Positions 47,837-58,764 of a stretch of DNA of 64,000 nt are shown here, piece by piece (position 1 is the first letter of the stretch; the number at the start of each line of letters is the position of its first letter). Under the pieces are notes generated by a model. The model did no database searches. It was not told the origin of the DNA and was given only the letters and a program-made list of their open reading frames with translations. A program made the position numbers and the translations under genes. This DNA comes from Leptidea sinapis (Eukaryota > Arthropoda > Insecta > Lepidoptera > Pieridae), in assembly GCF_905404315.1 (NCBI RefSeq), contig NC_066287.1, positions 2,294,001 to 2,358,000 on the forward strand, read 5' to 3'.

Positions 47837-48340
47837 CGCTCAGTTATAACAGTCATAGAGTAAATAATATATTCCTTGATCTTGCTATGTTCTAAGATAC
47901 AAAAATTCTCGCTGGTGAGACGAGATTTTTTAAAATTTAAACCACTACTGAGTAATTATGGCTACAAAATTGTACCTATATATTTTGACAGCACTAATTA
48001 TTAGCCAAATTCGAACGAGCGATATATCACGGTGCGTGAGAACGAATTCATCGGCGTCCTGTAATCAGCAAAATGCAAATGGCTGCCTTGCAATTAATAC
48101 TCCACTACTATTCCTGTATTAATACGTGGGCCATACTGAAAGTTTCTGGACTGGCCATTTTAAATAAAATAATTACGATATTTGGATGGAAATGCAGCAC
48201 TCTGAGATTAAATAACATTTTAGTTTGTGTGATTGTCATTTGTTTTAAGGCTGTCGCAACGTTTTGAAAATATTTTGTGGCGGCATTGCAATATTAACTC
48301 GAGAACTCTCTTTGTGCCTTAATAATCATAATAATTTTTA

Positions 48341-49203
48341 GGGTTCCGTAGCCAAACGGCAAAAAACGGAACCATTATAGATTGTGGCATGTCTCTCTGT
48401 CTGTCCGAGTATACCACAGCCACAATCGGTAAGTAGATGTATTCTGTGAACCGCATTAATATTTTCACACAAAAATAGAAAAACAACAATAAATTTTGGG
48501 GGTTCCCTTTACTTTACCAGGCTTCTTTGCACAGGATGCCGGCTAGATTATGGGTACCACAATGGCGTCATTTTCTTCCGTGAAGCAATAATGTCTAAGC
48601 ATTACTGAAATTACTGGGCAAATGAGACTTAACATCTTATGTCTCAAGGTGACGAGCGCAGTTGTAGTGCTGCTCAGACTTTTTGGGGTTCTTCAATAAT
48701 CCTGAGCGGCACTGCATTGTAATGAGCAGGGCGCATCAATTACCATCAGCTGACCGTCCTGCTCGTATCGTCCCTTATTTTCAAAAAAAAAAAATAATGA
48801 GAACTAAAACTCAAAAAATGTTTTTTCATCAAACCCATACGTATCTATGGCTAGATCTTGAATTATGTTGAGGTGTCTAATATATTTTTTTTCTAAACTG
48901 AATAGTTTGCGAGAGAGACACTTCCAAAGTTTTTAATAGTGGTTATCCCCCTCCCTGTAACTTCTAAAATAATAGAATGTTAAAACTAAAAAAATATGAT
49001 GTACATTACATGCAAACTTCCACCGTAAATTGGTTTGAACGAGATCTAGTAAGTGATTTTTTTTACGTATAAATGATGAGAACTTTTTTGCCTTTTCCTT
49101 TTAAATAATTTAATATCATTTTCCTTTCTATATAACTTTTATATTATGTTACTTGCTGCTACGGAACCCTTCTTAGGCGAGTCCGACTCGCATTTGGCCG
49201 CTT
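48341..49203 (+). repeat. 'Gggttccgta ... tacggaaccc' repeat, host of an S1 insertion
   Basis: It begins 'agggttccgtagccaaacggc' and 'tctctctgtctgtccg'. It ends 'gctacggaacccttc' and 'gagtccgactcgcatttggcc', the marks of an abundant lepidopteran repeat. It sits inside mariner copy C. Confidence 0.7.
48523..48795 (+). mobile_element. SINE-like repeat S1, nested
   Basis: 'Ttctttgcacaggatgccggc' to 'gctcgtatcgtcccttattt' plus a run of A. Inserted in the repeat at 48341-49203. Confidence 0.75.
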
Positions 49204-49418
49204 TTTTTCATGATTTTCACCGTGGCTTATGTCAACAAGAACGTTGTCAGAAATGGTGAATTCAAACGGGGACGTGACCATTTTAGCAAAGGTCGCCCGG
49301 CGACTGCTGATCACAAACCTATATGGAGACCATACCACAACTGATTGAAATAATATCTTTTTAACAATTTCTTATTGTATAAGGTATTAGTGTGAGCGAA
49401 GTTTACATAATTCATATC

Positions 49419-49570
49419 TCTAGATAGAGTCTCTTGCTGTTACGCAACGTAACAGACTCTACAACAGGGCAGGTTTACAACAGCTACGCTACACTCGCGA
49501 TAAGTTAGTCACTTAATTTAAGTGTGCGTGCGTTGAAAATAGAGACTAGCAGTTCGCAGCTATTTTTTTC
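49419..49570 (+). mobile_element. GTCTAGATAGA-family MITE, worn
   Basis: 'Tctagatagagtctcttgctg' and 'agtgtgcgtgcgttgaaaat' match 58580-58764. The right end is lost. Confidence 0.5.
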
Positions 49571-49654
49571 GACGTGTTCTCTAATAATGTTAAACTATTA
49601 AGGCTTAAAACTGAGAAATTATCTAAGCTTGCAAGATTCATTTATTCATTCATA

Positions 49655-50140
49655 TTTTTTTTATTGGAAGAGGTAAAACAAGCGTACAGGTCACCTGGTG
49701 TTAAGTGATCACTGCCGCCCATTTTATCTTGCAATACCAGGGGAATTTAAACTTCATGGAAGGTGTACGCGCTTCTTTTGAAGGTATCCATGTTGTACCG
49801 TCCCGGAAAGACCGCACTAGGAAGTTCATTCCACATCTTTGTAGTAAAAGAAAGCTCCTTGAAAACCGCACTGTGGAGGACCGCCACAAATCCAGATGGT
49901 AGGGATGATATCCTAACTTGTGGCGTGTCGTGCGAAGGTCGAATTCGGCGGAATGAATCAGGTGAAACAGCTCTTCGGAACACTCTCCGTGATAAATGCG
50001 GTAGAAGACACACAATGAAGGAACGTTTCTGTGCAACGCCAAGTGATCCAGCCGTTCACAGAGCACTCGATCCCCGACAATTCGAGCAGCTTGCATGCGG
50101 TCAAATAGATCGAGCTGATACTGGGGTGGTAAATTGCGTT
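49655..50140 (-). mobile_element. Non-LTR reverse transcriptase C-terminus and 3' end
   Basis: The minus frames read ERLDHLALHRNVPSLCVFYR...HGECSEELFHLI (50096-49701) and then, shifted, LWNELPSAVFPGRYNMDTFK (50013-49747). The 3' end is 'cacttaacaccaggtgacc'. Same family as 1-237. Confidence 0.75.
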
Positions 50141-50410
50141 ACATGCGACTTAGATATTAAACAATCATGAAAGTATTAAATTCGTGAGCACCCACAAAGC
50201 AATGTACAGCACAGGGGCAGACATTCAAAATGTTTCCTCTAAGTATTCATTTTTTTATCTAACTTTCAAACATTGTCGTACAATTTATAATCAACTAGAC
50301 TCCCAATCGCCTATTTAAAGGTCGTCAAAATTACCGTGCGGCATCGTACATACATATCAACAACATTACAACAACAGTACATTAACTTATACAAATAACA
50401 TTAAAACATA

Positions 50411-50647
50411 TATTTAAATAAAACACTTTTAAAGGATTAAAACGCGTGTAATTGTAACTGTGTTTTTACATTAGATTTTTGCGTAAGAGTTACATGAAAA
50501 GTGGACTGCAGATATAAAGAATTTCATCTGTAGTCAGCCTGAAAACGAACTCTGGAAAAGTCTTGAAACGTCAGGTTAACTAAAATTATAATAAAAACAG
50601 TTAAAATTACACGCGTTTTAATCCTTCAAAAGTGTTTTATTTAAATT
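50411..50647. repeat. Fold-back element with inverted arms of about 50 bp
   Basis: The left arm (about 50412-50466) and right arm (about 50595-50646) share 'ttaaataaaacactttt', 'ggattaaaacgcgtgtaatt' and 'taactgt' with few mismatches. One arm recurs at 34211-34345. Confidence 0.75.
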
Positions 50648-51409
50648 TGGAACACTCGCGTTAATCAAAGTAAATACTATTGAAAAATTCATTCAAATTA
50701 CACTTTATTTCTTGGCAGTAATGTTCAAAGTATTCGCGAATTAGAAGCTCGTACGCGAACAAGAGGCAAGAACATCTTGTTTTACCAATTGAAATGTAAT
50801 TATTTAGCAAAATTATTAAATTCGTCAAGTTAGTTACACAATTTCATTAGTTTAAAGGGGCACTTGTGGCTAACACATTATTTTAGTATATGTATTTTAT
50901 CATACATGTATATATTACACAAAACAAGTACTTAAATATTTTATTTCATATTTATATACCTATTAAAACATAACACAATCACTAAAACACAGAAAATTCA
51001 GACATTCATTACACTCTCACAAAATAATTATAATATTTATTTTTTATGACATTTTCGCGGTATACGCGTAGTATGCGTACGGCGACCAAATAATCTTAAA
51101 TTCTGCGGGTAGGTAAAAATATTTTTAGTGATAAAATCTTTACGAAATACTTGAATGTCATTCGATTTTTTCCATTGAAAGTATAAGCTCACGCATCTCA
51201 CAACTGTAATTTCTTATAATTAATCTTGTTAATTATTTTCTAAAGTATTGTATTTTGTATTGTGTGATTAATGTAGTATATATTATCAGTGTTTGTGTAA
51301 GTGCTATATATTTTGTATTTTCATTCTATGTATGGCGTATAATAATTAGTGAAAACGTGTTGGTGTTTTTCTGACGATGGCACTGTACCCCCAAATTATT
51401 TGATTTTTT
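50648..51409. other. No recognisable gene
   Basis: AT-rich; nothing supported. Confidence 0.4.
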
Positions 51410-51532
51410 TATGGAATAGGAGGACAAACGAGCGTACGGGTCATCTGGCGTTAAGTGATCACCGCCGCACACATCCTCTTGCAACACCAGAGGAATCACA
51501 GGAGCGTTTCTGGCAATTAAGGAAGGTGTAAC
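51410..51532 (-). mobile_element. Non-LTR retrotransposon 3' end
   Basis: 'Atggaataggaggacaaacg' to 'ttgcaacaccagaggaatcac' is the reverse of 107-228. Confidence 0.7.
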
Positions 51533-51651
51533 TATTATATTCACACCCCATACGCTAAACACTTATCTGAAATAAGACACTCTACCCTTTTTAAGTTTGG
51601 ATATACTGTTATTTGGACAGTTTTTCACTGAACCCTTGTCTTAACAGAATG

Positions 51652-51686
51652 AAAACTCTGCCTAATAGACGCATAGGCAGAGTTTT
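51652..51686. repeat. Perfect hairpin, 13-bp arms
   Basis: AAAACTCTGCCTA (51652-51664) pairs with 51674-51686 around a 9-nt loop. Confidence 0.75.
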
Positions 51687-52399
51687 GCTTCAGACAATTT
51701 TTGAGCGTATTGTGAGTCTTGTTTTATATTGTACCTACGTCAATGCTATCAATAGTAGCTTTTTTAAAGAGCTTATGATCTATTTAATGTTTGTCTCGGC
51801 TCTCAAGTATTCTGGTAAATTTTAATAAACTTTATCGTTGTAATTGTTATTTATTTGATACTCGTATGATATCGCAATGAAAACAACAAAATCATGTCTT
51901 CACCCTTCTAAGACATCAAGCATTTAAAGGTTTAGAACAAAAAAAAAGCAAACGAAGAAAGATTACCGTGAAAAAGATCTCGGATTTGGGAATGTGCATT
52001 TAATTGGGATTAATTCAGGGCTCGGGGCGATGATTACAGCCGGGAATCGAACCAGCGGCCGTCATAATTCCCAACGGATCTGACTGTTCTGTGATTTATT
52101 GAGCATTTGTGCTTTTCAAAATACCTGCAATTTTTGCTTGAAATAGGGCCGAGCAATTACCTTTGAAATATTTAGTTTGACTCATATTGTTATATTTTTA
52201 GAATTTTATTTAATAAAATGTGGCAACGTTATTAAAACCAAGCTAGTTGTAAGGTAGGTACATTTCAGCAAATATAATAAGAATAAGGAGACCTAAGAAA
52301 ATGACAATATAGTAGCGTATAGACAACCAAAGCGAGAGAGAGAGAGAAGAACATCTCTAACAGCAAGGAGATATAGCAGTATTTTTTTTATATTGACAC
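51687..52399. other. No recognisable gene
   Basis: Nothing supported. Confidence 0.35.
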
Positions 52400-52622
52400 G
52401 CTTATACACAAATTATTTTGCCGAAAACTAGGCATAGCCAGTGGTATGGGAGAAAGACAACGATATATTTAACATACATACATAAATACTTATAAACATC
52501 CATGACTGAGAAACAAACATCCAATTTCTTCCTATAAATGTTTGGACCTACCGGGATTCGAACCCGGGACCTCTAGCTCAGTGGGCAGGGTTACTAGCCA
52601 CTGGGCTATATGAGTGGATAGA
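52400..52622 (-). mobile_element. tRNA-derived SINE, near full length
   Basis: On the minus strand: the tRNA-like head (52622 to about 52545) with the A box 'tagcccagtggctag' and B box GGTTCGAATCC, then the body 'cagtcatggatgttt' and tail 'ctatgcctagttttcggc'. It is the best copy of the SINE seen in pieces at 6955, 11275/12001 and 28165. Confidence 0.75.
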
Positions 52623-52708
52623 AAAGTTAAGTAAATGAAATACAGAAAGTTATTTTAGTTATTTTTTATTCAAAAGCTTGAATATGGTTTGGAACTGGCC
52701 AGAAACGC

Positions 52709-52727
52709 TTTTATATATATATATATA
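52709..52727. repeat. (TA)n microsatellite
   Basis: A short run of TA dinucleotides. Confidence 0.7.
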
Positions 52728-52939
52728 GAAGTGGTGAGGCAACCGCCCATGGACATCTGGAATACCAGGCGTTGTATCCCTTGGGAAAGCTGTAGCCGGT
52801 AATAAATATTGTAGTAAAAAGTAAAAGAGTTGTTAGAAGAAAAAGCTTAAAATGCCATAGTATTAGTTATGTAGCTAAATGGAAAACTCTTTTATGCACC
52901 CCAGTAAATGATAAAAAGTTACAATGCGTATTAACGTAT

Positions 52940-52981
52940 TAATTTTAGATAAGTCATCATTAGATAACTTATCTAAAATTA
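52940..52981. repeat. Perfect hairpin, 15-bp arms
   Basis: TAATTTTAGATAAGT (52940-52954) pairs with 52967-52981 around a 12-nt loop. Confidence 0.8.
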
Positions 52982-54639
52982 CTCAAACATATTCCTTTGC
53001 CAACTTTTTTTTAGACAGAATATAGTATTTTTCGATTTAGTAGGTACCCATAAAATATAGTAGACAGGGGACTATATAAAATAAAATATTCTTAAATCAT
53101 TTCTATAAATATTTATTTACAGCTTTGAGCTTTTATAGATAGGTTTTTATTTTGAAGGAACCCTTCTTAACTATCATTACAATATAATTTTGAGTTACAG
53201 AATACCACTAACTCTACTTTTATTAGACCGATAATGGCTTCTACTGGGCTCAATTTTCAACTTTGTTTATCCCAGAAAATATGCACTCTGTATGCTGATA
53301 AAATATAGAAGTTTCACCTACTAACTTTATTATATATTTAAAATAATAGTAGACATCTTAAATAGTATTATATTATATATTATTTTTTTTTATTTATTTA
53401 GTGGCACGGGATGCAAGTCCATAAGCCAACTATATATTATTATATAGTGGGGCTGCCAACCCTAAATATTCCATACAAGAGTGGACAGAGGGGAAAGGCA
53501 AGAAATTTAAATTGATTCGCAGATTACAAATTCAGACTTCCGTAGCCGTAGTAACTCTAAATAAATCTCTGCAACAGGTCCGTCTATGTGTAGTTTGTAT
53601 AAATTTTGTCGCTAAAACAACAAATCAAAAAATATTTAGTTGGGAATTTCCAAAATGGTGCCTTGCAAATTTAACTCTCCTGCAAAATAATTTAAAAAAA
53701 CACACTCACATACTGTACGGTCAGAATACTTTATACTGTTTTATGAAAAAATAATTTACGTGGGCAGTTACAACTTCGAATATGAATGAAAACTTCTTGT
53801 GTCTATTTTATTTATAGTAACTATATATATATGTTACCCTATTTTATCGTATTATTAATAAGATCATTTATTGTACCGCGAACGATTTAGCGTAATTAAG
53901 GTAAATTAAAACTGTTTTTCAACATTAAGTGAAACAAACTTAAATATACATAAAAATCACAAAATAATCCCATTAGTGAAACTGGATAATTATTTCCAAG
54001 TGTCTTCGAATAACATAATATTATTCCGAATGTAATCTATTAGGTATGCTAATTAGTTGATGCTTCCATCAGCCATTTTGAATTTATTTAGACTACTTGT
54101 ATCTAATGTCAAATAAACTTTTATACTTCCGTTTCTTAAGGTAACTGTTTCCTGTGTTAATTCGATGAAAAGTATATTGAGGACGTTTTCCTGTCTTTTC
54201 TATTATTGTAATATAAGTTGTGGTAATTAATATTTTTGAAATAAACAGCTTCAAATCATTTGTCTCCAGAGGTATTGCTATTTGATACTAGATGGCGCTG
54301 CTTATATCACTTCACCTACAAGATTTTCAAAGGTGGTAAGAAATGTTTGAAAAAATTATCTCCTACATAATTCTTATAAAGATAAGTGTTTAATAAAAAA
54401 TAAAAACACGGAGTATATTTGGAACGCTCAAGGGAAGCATCAAGGAATCACCAAGAAGGAGGTAATAATTGCAACACTTTCTGAGGATTTGTTAAATCGA
54501 GGAAATCGTTAACAGAACCTTCAATTCAGCAATCGAATAAAACACAAGACTGGATTCATTAGAAATCTTGAAGAATAAAACTCTGAAGACTCAATTGAAA
54601 TCTATCCAGTAGTGTTTCGGTGATGCACAAAATGAAAAT
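52982..54639. other. No recognisable gene; one repeat scrap
   Basis: 53385-53435 is the reverse of the 'ggacttgcatcccgtg' scrap at 25262. A plus frame at 53512-53754 has no recognisable motif. Confidence 0.35.
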
Positions 54640-54900
54640 ATCTATAATTTTTTATATACCTTAAATATTAACTAGTATAAAATAAATGAAATCAAACGTA
54701 CAAAGTACGTATCAAAGGCTACAGAAAAGTGGGAAAGGGGTAGACCCCAAACCATCCGGATGAAAAATGTTTAAAAGGACATGAAACGCCTTAACCTCAA
54801 CAACGAGGATACCAATATACGAGCTACCTACACTACGCCGTATGATAAGGAAAGTAGATTCCTTTAAGGCGGGGTAAAAGAAGAAAGAAGAAGAAAATCT
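54640..54900 (+). mobile_element. RTE-like or related non-LTR C-terminus, decayed
   Basis: The plus strand reads MKRLNLNNEDTNIRATYTT, like the 'DMKxxNLxxEDAxDRxxW' end of non-LTR ORF2 proteins, then an A/G-rich tail 'gaagaaagaagaagaaaa'. Confidence 0.45.
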
Positions 54901-54934
54901 AAACAATTAGTTTGGTTACAAATTTAATTTAATC

Positions 54935-55190
54935 AATCCCAGAAGTGAGGGATATCACTTTAAAAATAATAAATTGTTTAGATTTTAGATTTAATATGCA
55001 ATTATTTGGGGTTGAGCAGGTTATCAACCTTAAAGTTGATCCTATAGATGGAGCCACAGCCTGAAAGTTGAACAAAGATTCCAAGAGTCGCGAACCATAC
55101 GTCACTCGAACGGATGGCTCAGTTGGTAAGAGTTCTCGGACGGAACCCGAGAGGTCGTAGGTTCGAGTCCCGCATCATTCATAAATTTAG
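54935..55190 (+). repeat. Repeat carrying a tRNA-like block, copy 3
   Basis: 'Ggggttgagcaggttatcaac', then a tRNA-like block 55108-55180 with the A box TGGCTCAGTTGG and B box GGTTCGAGTCC. The anticodon loop lacks the invariant U33 and the acceptor stem mismatches, so it is a tRNA-derived block, not a tRNA gene. Confidence 0.7.
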
Positions 55191-55429
55191 GTTACAAATT
55201 TAATTTGAAGAAGAAGATGCCTATTGCCCCAACAACTAAGGCCCATATAAAAAAATATTAGTTAAGTTTTTAGCATTACATTGGTACGTGCAATGTTTTA
55301 ACGCATATTTTAATGCGATACAGCCCCGAGCATATTATACTTCGTCACCTAAAGACAAGTTGTACAGAGCTATTTGCGTCATACGTTAGACAAACACCGC
55401 ATGAAATGCACTGCATTTTAACCACTGGC

Positions 55430-55735
55430 TCCTTTGCACAGGATGCCAGCTTGATTATGGGTACCACCACGGCGCCGTTTTTCTGCCGTGAAGCAGTAAT
55501 GTAGAAGCATTGTGTTTCGGTCTGAAGGGCGCCGTAGCTAGTGAAATTACTGGGCAAACGAGACATACATCTCAATCATACATCTCAAGGTGACGAGCGA
55601 AATTATAGTGCCACTCAGAATTTTTGGGTTTTTCAAAAGTCCTGAACGGCACTGCATTGTAACGGGCAGGCCATTCTACCATCAGCTGAACGTACTGCTC
55701 GCCTCGTCCCATATTATAATAAAAAACAATGCAAT
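55430..55735 (+). mobile_element. SINE-like repeat S1, near full length
   Basis: 'Ctttgcacaggatgccagc' through 'gtgtttcggtctgaagggcg' to 'cgtactgctcgcctcgtccc' and an A-rich tail. Confidence 0.75.
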
Positions 55736-56035
55736 TCTCCGGTACCTACTTTGATTTAACAAAACATTTCACGCCAAGAGATAGTAAATATCTTTCATTT
55801 TCCGTCAGCGATAAACTCGGCAACATGCGACCATTATCCTGGCTGAGACAAAAGCATGACCACAAATAAAACAAAGGTATATAAATATAGTTATCTAGTT
55901 GAAGGTAATTGTTGTCTATCACGCGATGTCTATACAACCTCTTTCGCAATACTACTCGTATTTACGTTTTTATTTCATTCTACACAACTCAAGTTCACTA
56001 GAATTATATTTTTGTTAACCATTACCAAAGAGGAT

Positions 56036-56110
56036 GTAAATACTACGTAATAAAAGGCGGGATTGCAGTAAAAATTGAAATTTATTAAAGTATGAAACTT
56101 GCAGTGATTT
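56036..56110 (+). repeat. Partial copy of the 45570 fold-back repeat
   Basis: 'Gggattgcagtaaaaattgaa' and 'agtatgaaacttgcagtga' match. Confidence 0.5.
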
Positions 56111-56159
56111 TACATTAGTTTGAAATCTTATACCTTTAAACGAGCAATTATTGTATATA

Positions 56160-56440
56160 TATAATCTGAATCTCCGAAACGGCTCCAACGATTTTTATGA
56201 AATTTAGCATACAGATAGTTTCGGGGGCGAGAAATTTATCTAGCTAGGTTTAAATTTAAAAAAAATGTAGTTTTATCCGTGTTTTAATGAGAAACAGCTA
56301 AAATAACATTAGAATACAAAGGTAAATTTCGCCACTATATACAAGACTATAATAGCTCAGATAGGGCAGGGCATTGGGTGATCCGGAAAGCAGAAGTCCC
56401 CGGTTCGAATCCAGATGTACTAGTAGTTTTTTTTGTTCGA
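56160..56440 (+). repeat. 'Ccgaaacggct' repeat with a tRNA-like block
   Basis: 'Ctccgaaacggctccaacga' and 'tgaaatttagcatacagatag' are hallmarks of a common repeat. 56346-56415 has the A box 'tagctcagataggg' and the B box GGTTCGAATCC. Confidence 0.55.
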
Positions 56441-56489
56441 GTTTTGTACATTCTTAAAAATCTGAGCAAGGCTCGGTCGTCCGAATATT

Positions 56490-56790
56490 ACTTCGTAATA
56501 GGAGGTGGGACTGCCTAAGTAAAAGTTGAAATTTAGTTTAGTACGAAACGTGCAGTGATTTGACATAAGTTTGAAATAGTAGTAATTACAGTATGGTGTT
56601 TGGCGACGAAGTATTAGATAAGTGTAAGCTAAGTTTGAAAGCGAACAGTTCAAAAACGTAGTGGATTTCGGCTATCTCCGTTTTTTTACAAGATTATAGT
56701 CGTCATCTGTCAATCTATCAATACATGATTAGCACGTTTCATACAATTGAGTGAATCGGTATTTTCTTAGAGAGTTTCGCTAGGCTGAAT
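56490..56790 (+). repeat. Fold-back repeat, copy 2
   Basis: It aligns with 45570-45850 from 'aggaggtgggactgcctaag' to 'gagagtttcgctaggctga'. Confidence 0.65.
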
Positions 56791-56859
56791 ATAGTAAGCC
56801 CACCTAATATGGCAGGTTGTTAGCGTTTTTACGAAAACATAATCAATAGAACAACTTTT

Positions 56860-58470
56860 AATAATAATTTCAATATTATGACTGTTCATTATCAGTACAT
56901 TTATGAACATTAAAATTCAAATATTTTTATTTAAAACTACCACCCATTCATAAGAGACTGCCTCAGACCTGAGAAGAATGGGCGCAAGAAATTCAGCGGG
57001 CTTTTTTAAAAAAAATAAAATATGGATTACATTGTGATATCATACAATAAACATTTATAATTAAAGAACCTGAGGGTGTTCGCTTTATTCCCAGTCCGTG
57101 GTGTCATTAAGAAAATCGTTTACGCTATAGTAATGTTTCCCACACAAACGTTTTTTAACAATTCTTTTAAATTTCGTAACACATTTGTTTTGTATATTTT
57201 TTGGGATCATATTGTAGAAGCATATACATCGCCCAACAAAAGACTTACTAACTCGACCCAACCGAGTAGTAGGCATAACAAGTTTATGTTTGTTCCTCGT
57301 GTTAACATAATGAATGTCACAGTTTCTAGAAAATTCTTTAATGTGCTTATGAACATACAGAACATTATCAAAAATGTATTGAGAAGCAACAGTCAAAATG
57401 TTTATTTCTTTAAATTTTAACCTAGGTTATAAATCGCGCGAATAGCCCTCTTCTGCAGCACAAAGACGGTATTAATATCGGCCGCACTGCCCCATATCAA
57501 TATACCATAGGACATAATACTATGAAAATAACTAAAGTATTCTGGTCGCACCGTATCTATGTCAGTTAACCGTCTAATTTTCTTAACCGCATATGCTGCA
57601 AAACTAAGCCTATTCGCCAATCCTTCAATATGGGGGCCCCTTTGCAATTTGGAATCAAGAGTAATGCCAAGAAATACAGCAGATTCCACTGGTTTTACCA
57701 CCTCTCCATTTAATAAAATATTTGCATCTGCATTTTTTACATTTGGCGCGGTAAATTTAATATATTTGGTTTTATGACTATTTAACAATAAGTTATTGGC
57801 GCTAAACCAGTACACGATGTCAGATAGAGCATTGTTCACTTCGTATATAAAACTTGGCTTCGTTTCACTTTGAATATAAGTGAAGTGTCATCCGCAAACA
57901 ATACCACCTTGTGTTTTTTTTCTACAAGGTTAGGTAGATCATTTATATAAATTAGGAAGAGGAAGGGTCCAAGAATAGACCCTTGTGGTACCCCCATACC
58001 GAGAGAAGTCCCATCAGATCTCCTGCCATTCACCTCGACCCTCTGAATCCTATTATTTAAATATGAGACGAGAAGATCGAGCGCAGATCCTCTTAAGCCA
58101 TAGTGACATAGCTTCCTGACCAGCGTTGAATGTTGAACACAATCAAAAGCCTCAGGTAAATCATAGAAGATACCAAGTGCACTCTGTAATTCTTCCCAGG
58201 CCTCAAAAATATTCCTGATGAGTTCAACACCTGCATCCGTAGTCAAGCGTCCCCTAGTAAAGATAAATTGTTAAAGTGAGTAAGCATTTGGCTTAAAATA
58301 TTTTTTTCAAAAATTTTACTTAGGGTCGGCAACACTGTAATAGGGCGATAGTTATTCGGGTCAGTCATTCACAAAAATTCACCTTTTTGCTCTTATTAGT
58401 TTTTTTCATTATTATAACACTAGAAAATTAATAAGAGAATGTAACTAATTCTAGTAGGCTTAAGACGAAC
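56860..58470 (+). mobile_element. Older jockey-like copy split by a minus-strand insertion
   Basis: 56875-56913 ('atgactgttcattatcagta') and 58366-58470 ('aattcacctttttgctctta') match consecutive parts of the element at 11455-11590. Between them lies the minus-strand element at 56914-58365. Confidence 0.6.
56914..58365 (-). mobile_element. Jockey-like retrotransposon reverse transcriptase, 5' truncated
   Basis: The best-preserved reverse transcriptase in the window. Reading down the minus strand: NNYRPITVLPTLSKIFEK (about 58350), FYDLPEAFDCV (palm motif A), GVPQGSILGPFLFLIYINDL (motif B), LFADDTSL with the catalytic Asp pair at 57887-57898 (motif C), LNSHKTKYIKF, FLGITLDSKL, then QKRAIRAIYNLG and a C-terminus ending DFLNDTTDWE (57085). 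Frame breaks occur near 57838 and 57420, and a small deletion near 58270, so it is dead. The endonuclease and ORF1 are missing. The 3' end (56914) has the family's 'aataaaaatatttgaatttt'. Confidence 0.9.
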
Positions 58471-58579
58471 AATGCATATTCAGTTCGTTCTACTGCTACT
58501 ACAGAATTAGGCAGGTGGTGGCAGACATTCAACTACTGCCAAAATTAAATTTTTAACAAAAAGTCTTATATAATTTATA

Positions 58580-58764
58580 CGTAGATAGAGCCTTTTGCTG
58601 CTAGACTACCGATGCAAAATGGCCAGGTTTATTACTTAAGTGTGCGTGACAAGCTAGGTCTTACACTATCAATTTGTGTTAGTCTGCGTGCATTGCTGAA
58701 AATGGAGGCTAACAGTCAACCTCAATTTTTCCTATGTTTCACAGCTGTCACGGTATATCTAGAC
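58580..58764 (+). mobile_element. GTCTAGATAGA-family MITE
   Basis: Ends GTAGATAGAG and ATATCTAGAC. The inside is the complement of 3732-3930 ('tggccaggtttattactta'). Confidence 0.65.

Larger units (their letters stand above)
48110..49350 (+). pseudogene. Mariner-like element, copy C, split by a nested repeat
   Basis: The leader 48120-48325 matches copies A and B. The sequence resumes at about 49205 with 'ttttttcatgattttcacc', 'gtcaacaagaacgtt' and a broken SKGRPATA frame. Confidence 0.5.

Noticed and set aside
55108..55182. A possible functional tRNA gene
   Set aside because: The acceptor stem mismatches, the anticodon loop lacks U33, and the block belongs to a repeat with sister copies at 47314 and 43295.
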